This document shows positions 35,241 to 42,942 of a stretch of 64,000 nt of DNA, one piece after another. This DNA is from an uncultured Nitrospira sp. (GTDB lineage Bacteria; Nitrospirota; Nitrospiria; Nitrospirales; Nitrospiraceae). The position numbers and the translations under genes were made by a program. Below the pieces are notes generated by a model, which searched no databases, was not told the DNA's origin, and saw nothing but the letters and a program-made list of their open reading frames with translations. The stretch spans positions 99,392-163,391 of the forward strand of contig CABVSR010000009.1 of the NCBI GenBank assembly GCA_902500995.1. The letters are read 5' to 3'. Numbering within the stretch: the stretch's first letter is position 1; the number at the start of each line of letters is the position of its first letter.

Positions 35241-35276
35241 CGTACAAATTGTACGTCAGCGCTGCCATGCGGTCAA
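35241..35276 (-). promoter_or_regulatory. Toxin-antitoxin promoter with overlapping operator
   Basis: On the minus strand, -35 TTGACC (35271-35276, 5 of 6) and -10 TACAAT (35248-35253, 5 of 6) are separated by exactly 17 bases. The -10 is covered by the 15-base perfect palindrome CGTACAAATTGTACG (35241-35255), well placed for autorepression by the Phd-type antitoxin. Confidence 0.75.
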
Positions 35277-35346
35277 CCAATGACACACCAGGATTCACCT
35301 GCCCCATCTAGTCTCGGCGCTCCACGTACGATGCTTCAGATATCTG

Positions 35347-35976
35347 CTACCCCCTCCGTCCAAATCCTTCCCCCGTCATCACCTCCGCGACGTTCTCCCC
35401 GTTCACGAAGACATCAGCCAAGGTGCGACCGTACACATCGCGGCCGTGGGGAACGATATCGATGGTGCCTTCCTGCATCAGTTGCTCGAGGCGCAAGGCG
35501 GCATCTCGCCCCCCCGGCTCCGACAACTCCGGCGCATTGTAGCCGCGAATACGGATGCGGTCCGTGCCGTAGCGAATGGTATCGCCGTCGACGGTACGGA
35601 CTTGCCAAGGCTCCACGCTCCGCTCGAATCCTCCCATCGACAACGCATGGAGTGGAAGAGATCGAAGGCCACGGCTATGAAAACGAGACTTTTTCGCGAA
35701 GGGGTTTTTGTGCGGGCGAAGCCCTCGGTCATGGTGTCCGCGCCGATATCGCTGGGACTGATGTTGCGGGAGGGGGGAGCGTGGGGCCGGTTTCAGATCC
35801 CAACAGTTGTCGCAATGGAAGGGGCCGGGGCTGTTCGCGGCGGCGGGGGTGTAGGTGCGAAGCGAAGACCGGCTTTCTTCATCGACGGCGAGCGCTGGGG
35901 TGGCGGGTGAGGCCACCAGTAAGAGGAGGGCCAACCGGCTCAAAAAGCGGGAGTTGGGTACGATGTGGTGCAGCAT
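35347..35976 (-). CDS. Secreted thermonuclease-like (SNase) protein
   Basis: Protein of 209 residues with a signal peptide (LALLLLVASPATPALA), a low-complexity basic linker with His/Arg clusters, and a C-terminal SNase fold: VRTVDGDTIRYG, RIRIRGYNAPELSEPGG and GRDVYGRTLADVFVNGENVAEVMTGEG. The catalytic Arg, Glu and Arg equivalents (RIRGYNAPE and YGRTLAD) are kept. The domain stops earlier than in staphylococcal nuclease, as in many short SNase proteins. Likely a periplasmic or secreted nuclease. Confidence 0.85.
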   Translation of the reverse strand: MLHHIVPNSRFLSRLALLLLVASPATPALAVDEESRSSLRTYTPAAANSPGPFHCDNCWDLKPAPRSPLPQHQSQRYRRGHHDRGLRPHKNPFAKKSRFHSRGLRSLPLHALSMGGFERSVEPWQVRTVDGDTIRYGTDRIRIRGYNAPELSEPGGRDAALRLEQLMQEGTIDIVPHGRDVYGRTLADVFVNGENVAEVMTGEGFGRRG

Positions 35977-36097
35977 CCTGAGAGTCCTCCGTTGTTGTAG
36001 ACAGACTCACAGCACGCTCCATGCCATGCGCGAGGTCATCCGCTCTGCGGTTGACAAGCCGAAAAACCGCGTGCTCAAATGCCCTTCGGATGCAGAG

Positions 36098-36178
36098 CTG
36101 ATGGCTGATGGCCAATAGCCAATGGTAGGATTCTAGGACGCTTTTCTTCTCTTCCCATCAGCTATAAGCCATTCGCTC
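36098..36178. repeat. Gene-less pair of GCTGATGGC-type inverted repeats
   Basis: AGCTGATGGCTGATGGCC (from 36098) and CCCATCAGCTATAAGCCATT (36157-36176) face each other about 30 bases apart and match the repeats flanking the S23 gene at 18314-18800. It could be an empty or deleted cassette, just upstream of the small gene at 36217. Confidence 0.5.
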
Positions 36179-36216
36179 TTAAGGACGTTTTACGAACTAC
36201 TACAGGAGAGCCGCTC

Positions 36217-36450
36217 ATGGATATGTTTGGAAAAGTGGGGCTGGTTGAGGTGCCGATCTTGATCGCTCCGGATCAGAAGGCGTGGATGGATCGAATGATC
36301 AAGGAAGGGAAGATCGCGATTCCTCCCGGCGGAACCTTGGAAAAAGGGTCGTTGTATTCGATGTTTGTCCGTATGCTCCTGCACAACGCGATGGAAGAGC
36401 AGAAGCGGCAGGAAGCTTTGGAGATGGACGACGAGGACGACGACGAATAG
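36217..36450 (+). CDS. Small acidic-tailed protein of unknown function
   Basis: Protein of 77 residues: MDMFGKVGLVEVPILIAPDQKAW, a helical middle with LYSMFVRMLLHNAMEEQKRQEALEM, and an acidic tail (DDEDDDE). No known motif. ACAGGAGAG upstream is a good ribosome binding site. A palindromic element starts 5 bases after its stop. Confidence 0.7.
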   Translation: MDMFGKVGLVEVPILIAPDQKAWMDRMIKEGKIAIPPGGTLEKGSLYSMFVRMLLHNAMEEQKRQEALEMDDEDDDE

Positions 36451-36454
36451 GGCT

Positions 36455-36578
36455 CAGGGTGCTGAAAACGGTTCCCAGCATCGTTCTCGCATCACTCGGA
36501 CCCTCAACGTACCGCAAGGGTACGCCTCGGGGCCTCATTCGCTGCGGCCTCGCCGGATAACCGTTTTGAGCATCCTGA
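36455..36578. repeat. Dispersed palindromic element, copy 1
   Basis: Arms CAGGGTGCTGAAAACGGTT (36455-36473) and AACCGTTTTGAGCATCCTG (36559-36577) pair almost completely, with an inner hairpin around GTACCGCAAGGGTAC. It shares GTTCTCGC, GTACGCCTC and CTGCGGCCTCGC blocks with the copies at 53418 and 58446. It lies between the convergent 3' ends of the small gene and hemL, so it may act as a two-way terminator. Confidence 0.7.
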
Positions 36579-36600
36579 GGTCACGGGGTGAATTCGATGG

Positions 36601-36652
36601 GATACGCCGCGATCTGTATCCGAATGGATGCATTTCGTATCGGTTTCGATAC
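36601..36652. promoter_or_regulatory. GTATC/GATAC half-site cluster between convergent genes
   Basis: GATAC at 36601, GTATC at 36616, GATGC at 36627, GTATC at 36637 and GATAC at 36648. The last pair is a perfect GTATC-N6-GATAC dyad; 36616-36627 is also 11 bases. It lies downstream of hemL, directly after the palindromic element, an unexpected place for an operator. Confidence 0.4.
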
Positions 36653-36713
36653 GGGAGACTTTGCGAACGACGCTTCACGAGCGACGAACGACGCCGGGGA
36701 TTCTCCCGGCCCG

Positions 36714-37997
36714 TCACAGATTTTTGAACGCGGCTTGAGCGACATTCAGAGTACGCTCGATGTCCTTTGGTGTGTGGGCGAGGGACATGAAGGCGGCTTC
36801 GAACTGTGATGGCGCGAGGTAAATTCCGCCACCCAGCATGTGGTGAAAAAACTTCGCGTAGACTTTCGTTTCCGATTTCTTGGCGGTCGCCCAGTCCAGC
36901 ACCGGCCCCGGGGTAAAGAAGGCACACATCATAGAGGCGACGCGGGTCTGGGTGAGCGGAATCCCGGCTTTGCTCGCAATCTTCCCCAATCCCTCGGACA
37001 ACGCCACCGAACGTTCTTCAAGTTGTTCATAGGTGCCGGGTTTCTTCAATCGCTTCAGCGTTTCGATGCCTGCCGTCACCGCCAAGGGATTTCCCGACAA
37101 AGTCCCTGCTTGATACACCGGTCCGGAGGGGGCAATCATCTTCATGATGTCCTTCGCCCCGCCGTAGGCACCCACGGGCAATCCTCCGCCGATGATCTTC
37201 CCCAGGATCGTGAGATCAGGAGTGATGCCGTAGAGGGTTTGCGCGCCGCCGTATTGGACGCGGAACCCCGAAATGACCTCGTCGAAAATCAGCAGCATGC
37301 CGTGCGCATCGGTCAGCTTACGCAGACCTTCCAGAAATCCTGGTGCCGGAGGAATGACGCCCATGTTTCCCGCGATCGGCTCGACGATGACGCAGGCCAG
37401 CTGCCGGTGATGTTTCTCAATCAACTTCTTCACCGTCCCGAGGTCGTTATAGGGTGCCGTCAAGGTGTGCTTCGTGAAATCCTCCGGCACACCAGGACAG
37501 TCGGGAATGCCCAGCGTCGTCAGGCCCGATCCGGCTTTGGCCAACAGATAGTCGCTATGGCCATGGTAGCAGCCCTCGAACTTCAGGATGCCGTCACGTT
37601 TGGTGTAGGCGCGGGCGAGCCGGAGCGCGCTCATCACTGCTTCCGTTCCTGAGCTCACCAGTCTCACCTGCTCCATCGAGGGCAGGGCTTCGCGGATCAT
37701 CGTGGCCAGTTGAATTTCCAATTCCGTGGGCGCGCCGTAACTGGTGCCGTTGGCGGCGGCCTGTTGAATGGCTTTTGTCACGGTCACCGGCGCATGGCCG
37801 AGAATCATCGGGCCCCACGAGAGCACGTAGTCGAGATAACTGTTGCCATCGACATCGTAGAGCCGGGCGCCCTTGGCGCGTGCGATAAAACGAGGCTGTC
37901 CGCCGACTGAGCGAAAAGCTCGAACCGGACTATTCACGCCTCCGGGAATGACCTGCTGTGCTTCTGCAAAGAGTTGTTCTGAACGTTGTGTTTTCAT
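36714..37997 (-). CDS. hemL: Glutamate-1-semialdehyde 2,1-aminomutase
   Basis: PLP enzyme of 427 residues that makes 5-aminolevulinate in the C5 route of heme and tetrapyrrole synthesis. Class III aminotransferase features: VSSGTEAVMSALRLARA, EGCYHGHSDY, LLIFDEVISGFRV and the PLP lysine Lys267 in LTILGKIIGGGLPVGAYGG. The N-terminus (RSEQLFAEAQQVIPGGVNSPVRAF) is diagnostic for HemL. Its upstream region carries a GATAC/GTATC array at 38096-38122. Confidence 0.97.
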   Translation of the reverse strand: MKTQRSEQLFAEAQQVIPGGVNSPVRAFRSVGGQPRFIARAKGARLYDVDGNSYLDYVLSWGPMILGHAPVTVTKAIQQAAANGTSYGAPTELEIQLATMIREALPSMEQVRLVSSGTEAVMSALRLARAYTKRDGILKFEGCYHGHSDYLLAKAGSGLTTLGIPDCPGVPEDFTKHTLTAPYNDLGTVKKLIEKHHRQLACVIVEPIAGNMGVIPPAPGFLEGLRKLTDAHGMLLIFDEVISGFRVQYGGAQTLYGITPDLTILGKIIGGGLPVGAYGGAKDIMKMIAPSGPVYQAGTLSGNPLAVTAGIETLKRLKKPGTYEQLEERSVALSEGLGKIASKAGIPLTQTRVASMMCAFFTPGPVLDWATAKKSETKVYAKFFHHMLGGGIYLAPSQFEAAFMSLAHTPKDIERTLNVAQAAFKNL

Positions 37998-38095
37998 AGG
38001 GTTCTTTCATGGTGATTTTTGGGCGCCAACCTATCACGGGAAATTCCACAGGGTCAATTTGAAGGGCCGGTTCCAACCAATCAGGCGGAGGATTC

Positions 38096-38122
38096 GATAC
38101 AGCGTGGTATCTGAATCGATAC
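38096..38122. promoter_or_regulatory. Three GATAC/GTATC half-sites at 11-bp period
   Basis: GATAC at 38096, GTATC at 38107 and GATAC at 38118, each six bases apart, include a perfect GTATC-N6-GATAC dyad. It lies in the spacer between hemL (start 37997, minus) and the small zinc protein gene (start 38240, plus), about 100-120 bases from each start. Confidence 0.5.
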
Positions 38123-38239
38123 AGAAGCCGAAACTCTCCGGTGATTCAATCAGATTTCTTCAAACATATCATGGTTTTTTACACGAAACACGAATGGCGC
38201 AAGTTTTGCTCAGCTCCGGGTGTCACTGCGTAGGAGAAT

Positions 38240-38482
38240 ATGATGACAGTAATCTGCTCCTGGTGCGAAAGCGAAGGGCGACCGGCCGTGGTGAGAGAAA
38301 AAGCTCCCTTGACCGATCGACGCGAAACCCATGGAATCTGCTCCCGCCATCTTCAACAAATGAGGATCGGGCGAGACCCCTTGGTCCCTGGTTATGAAGA
38401 GGGATCGAGTCCTCGTTATGAGCCTGTGGTCGTCCGCCGGAAATCCGAGCTGGTTTCTGTGGTCTTGTCCGTGATGGCGTAA
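38240..38482 (+). CDS. Small zinc-binding-type protein, paralogue 1
   Basis: Protein of 80 residues: VICSWCESEGRPAVVREKAPLTDRRETHGICSRH, then a variable basic tail. The CxxC ... HGxCxxH pattern is a likely zinc site. It is clearly related to the protein encoded at 38680 (shared CxWC, GRxA, REKxPL, DRxETHGxC and the final His). The similarity of two adjacent genes supports both being real. The start is an ATGATG pair. Function unknown. Confidence 0.75.
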   Translation: MMTVICSWCESEGRPAVVREKAPLTDRRETHGICSRHLQQMRIGRDPLVPGYEEGSSPRYEPVVVRRKSELVSVVLSVMA

Positions 38483-38679
38483 GCCCTCGCCCATCGGAAG
38501 AGACAAAAAATGTCATTCATCGTCAGAATACACCACCGCGGTCAGCAGGACATGTTCGGATTCCCCCGGTTCAATCATTCTAACCCATTGAAACATTGGT
38601 AGTTCGTCCCGCGCTGTCCTTCTGGTGCGGCTTTTGCGCCCTCGGGCTGCGAGTCGGCCGGCAACGAATGGAGTGATTC

Positions 38680-38934
38680 GTGAGGGTATTGTGCGCCTGG
38701 TGCGTGCGAGACGGGAGGGCGGCATTTCTTCGCGAGAAGTTGCCGCTCGAGGATCGCAGTGAGACGCACGGATTGTGTGCGGATCACTTCCTGTCACTGA
38801 GCGCGAGCGTGAAGCAGGTGGTGACGCCGAAAATGTGGTGGATTGCGCGTGCGAACCACTTGTCTTGGGCACTGACCCGCTGGGTGCGCCGACAGGCCGG
38901 ACGACTTTGCTCCCTCCTCGTCCCAGACAGGTGA
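38680..38934 (+). CDS. Small zinc-binding-type protein, paralogue 2
   Basis: Protein of 84 residues with the same head as its neighbour at 38240: VLCAWCVRDGRAAFLREKLPLEDRSETHGLCADH, followed by an unrelated Trp- and Arg-rich tail (MWWIARANHLSWALTRWVRR). It starts with GTG, with GGAGTG upstream. The head keeps CxxC, His, Cys and His; the tail differs fully, which suggests that only the zinc head is under selection. Function unknown. Confidence 0.72.
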   Translation: MRVLCAWCVRDGRAAFLREKLPLEDRSETHGLCADHFLSLSASVKQVVTPKMWWIARANHLSWALTRWVRRQAGRLCSLLVPDR

Positions 38935-38970
38935 GGCACCACACACAGGGGTGCCAGCCTGGCTCAGGTC

Positions 38971-39381
38971 TTATCCGAGTTTGCCCCGCAACAAATTTAA
39001 TCCCTGTTCCATCAAATTTGAGTCCGGCACCTTGCCGCCTGGCGTCAGCTTATCGATCAAGCCGGGCAGCAGACTCGCCAATTGGCCACCGGCCGCCTCC
39101 GTGCTGACGCCTGCTTGAGACGCCAGGTGCTTGAGAAGGTCGCCGCCCAATCCTTGTTGAATTTGTTCGGCGGAGATCGGCAGATTCTGGCCTGTGCCGA
39201 CCCACGAATTCACGATGTCGCCCAGTCCGTTCTTTTGAAACCCCTGAATCAAGCCGCTGAGCCCGCCGACGGAGCTGTTCTGCCCGAGCAAACCGACGAC
39301 TGCTTGCAGCAACGGATTGTTGTTGCCGGCCTGTCCCAACATGCCTGTTGCCGCTTGACCGAGTTGATCGAACAGTCCCAT
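38971..39381 (-). CDS. YidB-family protein (DUF937)
   Basis: Protein of 136 residues: MGLFDQLGQAATGMLGQAG, LLQAVVGLL, GGLSGLIQGFQKNGLGDIVNSWVGTGQNLPISAEQIQQGLG, and LASQAGVSTEAAGGQLASLLPGLIDKLTPGG. These are the marks of the YidB family, whose role is not established. The start at 39381 has AAGGAGGTCACG upstream; the long upstream open frame overlaps the barstar gene. Confidence 0.92.
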   Translation of the reverse strand: MGLFDQLGQAATGMLGQAGNNNPLLQAVVGLLGQNSSVGGLSGLIQGFQKNGLGDIVNSWVGTGQNLPISAEQIQQGLGGDLLKHLASQAGVSTEAAGGQLASLLPGLIDKLTPGGKVPDSNLMEQGLNLLRGKLG

Positions 39382-39415
39382 CGTGACCTCCTTACATGTG
39401 GCGAAGTGGCGCAGT

Positions 39416-39952
39416 CTAGCGACTGCCGGTTTTGGATCCCTTCGACCCGCCGGATTTCTTCGCCTTCCGCTCCATTGCCAGGGGCGGTGCGAACCAATTG
39501 TGGCGAGTACGTTTATGCCGTTCCTGGACCGCCAGCACTGCATGGAACGGCAGGCCGTTTCCAGTCGCGTCGTCAGATTCTTTGAGGCTCCAGGCTTCTC
39601 CCGCTTCGCTCAGAATTTCGACAAAGGTTTCAAAATCGTCCTCTTCGTCGGGTTTTGTCAGGACTTGGTCGGCATCCGTGACGACCACGAGGTAGCCTTT
39701 GGCCGGGAGCCAGTCGAGGTCGGCGAGACATTCTTCCAGGGCATCCCAATTGTGGCCGAAGTAGTCGGGAAAGGAGAACACCCGGCTGAATTCATCCAAC
39801 AGCCCGGCCTTGGTTTTACATTTTTTCCCCGAGACGGTTTTGGTGACGAAGTGAGCCGGGACCGACAACAGCTTATCCAGCGCCTCGCCTTCGGCATGTA
39901 CCAGGAGGTGGGCCCATGGCTTCTTGATCGATTGCAGCGCGGTGATCGACAT
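39416..39952 (-). CDS. Barstar-family ribonuclease inhibitor
   Basis: Cytoplasmic inhibitor-like protein of 178 residues. The central part has the barstar core: TKAGLLDEFSRVFSFPDYFGHNWDALEECLADLDWLP, then YLVVVTDADQVL. Barstar proper is about 90 residues; this has an extra N-terminal part and a basic C-terminal tail (MERKAKKSGGSKGSK). It starts six bases after the stop of a secreted RNase gene, as expected for an enzyme/inhibitor pair. Confidence 0.88.
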   Translation of the reverse strand: MSITALQSIKKPWAHLLVHAEGEALDKLLSVPAHFVTKTVSGKKCKTKAGLLDEFSRVFSFPDYFGHNWDALEECLADLDWLPAKGYLVVVTDADQVLTKPDEEDDFETFVEILSEAGEAWSLKESDDATGNGLPFHAVLAVQERHKRTRHNWFAPPLAMERKAKKSGGSKGSKTGSR

Positions 39953-39958
39953 GTATCC

Positions 39959-40426
39959 TCAATTCATGGGAACAAATGAGCGATAGTGATCGGCGGTATA
40001 GTAGGCCTTGCCGTTGGCCTGATTGATGACAATCCGTTCGGCGCCCCGGTTTTTCCCCGGCATCTTCGGATGCACGTCGTACTCGCGGTAACGACCCCGA
40101 GGAAGGACGCGCTCACGATTCTGAAAGTTGCGCCCGCCGACATAGCCCGGCAACGGGTCTCCATGCCGCGCTTCAATGGCTTTGAGGGTTTCGCGCGCAG
40201 CAGAAGGGATGGTGCCGGACACCTCGCGCTGCTTCGCCTCCGGACGGGCGCGAACCGATGCGTCGGGTGCCGGTTGTGGTTGCTGAGGCCCCGGAGTCAG
40301 GAGCGGAGACGGTGCGTCGAGAAGTGCGGGGCCCGGCTCAGCCGCGAAGGCGACGCCCAGGTGTAAGAACAACGTCGCGCAGACCCAAAGGACAAGCCGT
40401 GTGAAGCGCGGGGCAACCATGATCAT
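39959..40426 (-). CDS. Secreted guanyl-specific ribonuclease (RNase N1/T1, Sa-like)
   Basis: Protein of 155 residues: signal peptide (LVLWVCATLFLHLGVAFA), a Pro/Ala-rich linker, and a C-terminal RNase domain of about 75 residues. Catalytic residues of the RNase Sa group are visible: Glu115 in RYREYDVH, Arg127 and Arg131 in NRGAERIV, and His147 in YYTADHYRSF. It should cleave RNA after guanosine outside the cytoplasm. The next gene encodes a barstar-like inhibitor that would protect the cell before export. Confidence 0.88.
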   Translation of the reverse strand: MIMVAPRFTRLVLWVCATLFLHLGVAFAAEPGPALLDAPSPLLTPGPQQPQPAPDASVRARPEAKQREVSGTIPSAARETLKAIEARHGDPLPGYVGGRNFQNRERVLPRGRYREYDVHPKMPGKNRGAERIVINQANGKAYYTADHYRSFVPMN

Positions 40427-40453
40427 TCACAACCTGTGATGGCAACAGGCCAG

Positions 40454-40482
40454 ACCCTAACATGTCACATACGAGCGGTCAA
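40454..40482 (-). promoter_or_regulatory. Possible promoter of the RNase-barstar operon
   Basis: On the minus strand, -35 TTGACC (40477-40482, 5 of 6) and a weak -10 TAGGGT (40454-40459) are separated by 17 bases, about 30 bases from the RNase start. Confidence 0.4.
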
Positions 40483-40515
40483 CGTAGCCGGGCTAAGAAC
40501 CAGACGGCGTGGCGC

Positions 40516-42858
40516 TCACACGCGTTCGTGCTGCAGCTCCGCGACGTGCATGCGGGTAAACAATTCCCAGTCGAACGGTTTGGGCGACAGCGCGTGAAGC
40601 GGGATCGTTTCGATCCGGTTCGAATCGTGATAGGCCACCATGCAGCCGACGATCGTCTCCGGCTGCTCCACGAGGCGGCGAACGGTTTCGTAGGCCAGAT
40701 GTTGCGCGATCATTTTGTCTTCCGGGGTCGGGGGAGCGCCTCTGAGCGTGTGGCCGAGAATCGTGGCCTTCGTGGCCGACGCCAGTGAGTATTGGCCCGC
40801 GGCCTCTCGACGCGCCGGCCAGGTGGCAATCGTCTGCGCGACGTAATCGACCAACCCGTGCACACCGCCTTCGGGGTGGTGCCGGTGCGGGGTCCGCTCC
40901 GCGACGACGAAGATATGGCTTTTGTTCGGCACGCCCAACGTGCGTTGTAAGGTACCCAGGACAACGTGTTCGATATAGGCGTCGGGATCGGGATGTTCGT
41001 TGACCAGAATCCCTTCCGCCCGGGCCTGATAGGCGCAGGCCAAGGCCAGGTGGCCGGACCCGGCGCCCATGACTTCGACAAAAAAGATGCTCCCCATGGC
41101 CGCACTCGTGGCTTTCAGCGATTCGATGGACTGGTTCGCCAGCGCGATCGCCGAATGAAAACCCAGCGAGGTGGTGCCCGCGATGTTGTTGTCGATCGTG
41201 CCCGGGATGCCCACCACCTGCACGCCATAGGTTTCGTGGATCGCCCGTGCGCCGCGCAAGCTGCCGTCTCCTCCCAACACCACGAGCGCCGAGTCTTCGA
41301 GATAGGGGGCCAGCGAGCGCATCGCGGCGCGTTGCACCTGCTCGTCTTTAAAATCTTCGAACCGGCTGCTGCCGATGGGGCTGCTGGCATGGCTGCTCAT
41401 GCCGCGCGTATCTTGCTCGGTGACGGCATCGATCCAATTGTTGGCCAGGCCCAGAAATCCATGCCGTACAAACAAGACGTCCAGCCCGAAGCGGTTGCCG
41501 GTGACGCGTAACTCCTTTAAGGCCGCCCCGCCGCCGCCGAAATCCCCGCCCGATACCAGGGCGATCAGCCGTTTGATGCGTCCGGGCTGGAGCGTCACGC
41601 GCTGACTGCGTTCCCGTTCAACTGTGACCCAAGCCTCCCGCGCGACGCGGTCGCTTTCGATCAATCCCACAGCGGTGGAGTAGCCGGAGAGTTTGCCGTT
41701 CTCCAACGTGAGCAGCACGACATTGTCCTGCCCTTCCTTGTATTCGCCGAATTCCGAAAAGGCTTCGCGGAACGGACGCGGATCCAGGTAAATCCGGAGC
41801 GCGCGTAGGGTCGAACTATGGGTGTAGAGGCACAAGACTTCGCCGGGGTGGGAGCGGCCCAGCCGGTGGAGCCCGTCGATGACGTCGACATAGAGGTCGA
41901 AAAATGAATGCCCGCCGGGATAACTATAGAACGGATGTTTGATCAGCCGTTTGGCCGTCTTCGCATCCACCCCGAACGCCAGGGCTGCCGCGTCCAATTC
42001 CGCTTGTTTCTCCATGCCCGTGACCCAACCGAAATCCTGCGATTCCAAAGTCGGTTCATGGTGGGGATGCACCGCATCGGCCCGGTCGGGGAGCAAGGCC
42101 TTGGTGATGCGCCGGCAGAGCTGCTCCGTATTCGGGCTGTGACTGATGAGGTGAAGAAAGGTGCGAGGGTCGAGATAATTGCGCAACTGCAGATAGCCCA
42201 GTTGCTGGCCGACCACCCCCACCATGCGAGCCAGCGCAGCGCCCACGGCGTCGGCTCTCGGCACGCCGCGCTCGGCATCCAGCACATTCGCCAGTCGCCG
42301 CCCCACCCGGTGGGTTTTGCTCTCGACCTCCGAGACGCCGTGCCGCATCGTGAAAAACAGCGTCCGGTCGCCGAGGTCCCGTGGGAGCAGCCAGAAACGA
42401 TCATCACCCAGATCCAGCACGATACGGCCTTCGGCCAGCTGCGGCGTCAATTGCGCTCGCGGCACGATGGCGACCGGACGGCGGTGCGCAGGTTTTTGCG
42501 TGGCGCCGATCGGCGCGCGATACAAAGGCGCGAGTTCCCCGCGGGCGAGCAGCAGGTTCCAAGCGGCGAAAAACACCAATGGATCATTCCCGCAGGCCGT
42601 GCTGATGAGTTCCTGCCGAGCCGCGCGATAGGCTTCGGCGCTCGGGAGCCCCGCGTGGGCTTTCTCGACGAGGGCTCTGATCCCCTCTGCCGCCTGCTGG
42701 GCCTGCTGCAGGCGGTCGGAGGCCGCCGGCGGCGGCGGGGGAGGTACTACGTACCTGCCGCTCGATGCGCGTTGCGCGAGGGCTGCTCCATAGGCCAGCA
42801 GGCCTTCCATCGTGACAAAGTCCAACTGCTCCGTTGATTGCTTGTCCGATGCGCTCAT
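40516..42858 (-). CDS. Fusion of a histidine-phosphatase (fructose-2,6-bisphosphatase-like) domain with a 6-phosphofructokinase-like domain
   Basis: Protein of 780 residues. Residues about 165-400 match the histidine phosphatase superfamily: FTMRHGVSE with His173, YSYPGGHSFFDLYVD and LCLYTHSSTLRALRIYL with His347; in PFKFB the PGGHS position is RGES with the catalytic Glu, here His317. Residues about 430-780 are PfkA-like: LVSGGDFGGGG, VLGGDGS (529-533), GIPGTIDNN (551-558) and VEVMGAGSG. PGTIDND reads PGTIDNN and EVMGR reads EVMGA, so substrate residues differ. The start at 42858 has GCGAGG upstream. It is divergent from pyruvate kinase. Confidence 0.88.
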   Translation of the reverse strand: MSASDKQSTEQLDFVTMEGLLAYGAALAQRASSGRYVVPPPPPPAASDRLQQAQQAAEGIRALVEKAHAGLPSAEAYRAARQELISTACGNDPLVFFAAWNLLLARGELAPLYRAPIGATQKPAHRRPVAIVPRAQLTPQLAEGRIVLDLGDDRFWLLPRDLGDRTLFFTMRHGVSEVESKTHRVGRRLANVLDAERGVPRADAVGAALARMVGVVGQQLGYLQLRNYLDPRTFLHLISHSPNTEQLCRRITKALLPDRADAVHPHHEPTLESQDFGWVTGMEKQAELDAAALAFGVDAKTAKRLIKHPFYSYPGGHSFFDLYVDVIDGLHRLGRSHPGEVLCLYTHSSTLRALRIYLDPRPFREAFSEFGEYKEGQDNVVLLTLENGKLSGYSTAVGLIESDRVAREAWVTVERERSQRVTLQPGRIKRLIALVSGGDFGGGGAALKELRVTGNRFGLDVLFVRHGFLGLANNWIDAVTEQDTRGMSSHASSPIGSSRFEDFKDEQVQRAAMRSLAPYLEDSALVVLGGDGSLRGARAIHETYGVQVVGIPGTIDNNIAGTTSLGFHSAIALANQSIESLKATSAAMGSIFFVEVMGAGSGHLALACAYQARAEGILVNEHPDPDAYIEHVVLGTLQRTLGVPNKSHIFVVAERTPHRHHPEGGVHGLVDYVAQTIATWPARREAAGQYSLASATKATILGHTLRGAPPTPEDKMIAQHLAYETVRRLVEQPETIVGCMVAYHDSNRIETIPLHALSPKPFDWELFTRMHVAELQHERV

Positions 42859-42942
42859 ATCCGGCCTCGCCCTGGGTGGCTTCATAAGAAGTTTTTCATG
42901 AGTCCGGCGTTGTTGGTCTCCTGAAAATCCGGAGATGTTCTT

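Noticed and set aside
36588..36809. Small plus-strand open frame over the GTATC cluster
   Set aside because: Runs into the 3' end of hemL on the opposite strand; no ribosome binding site or similarity.
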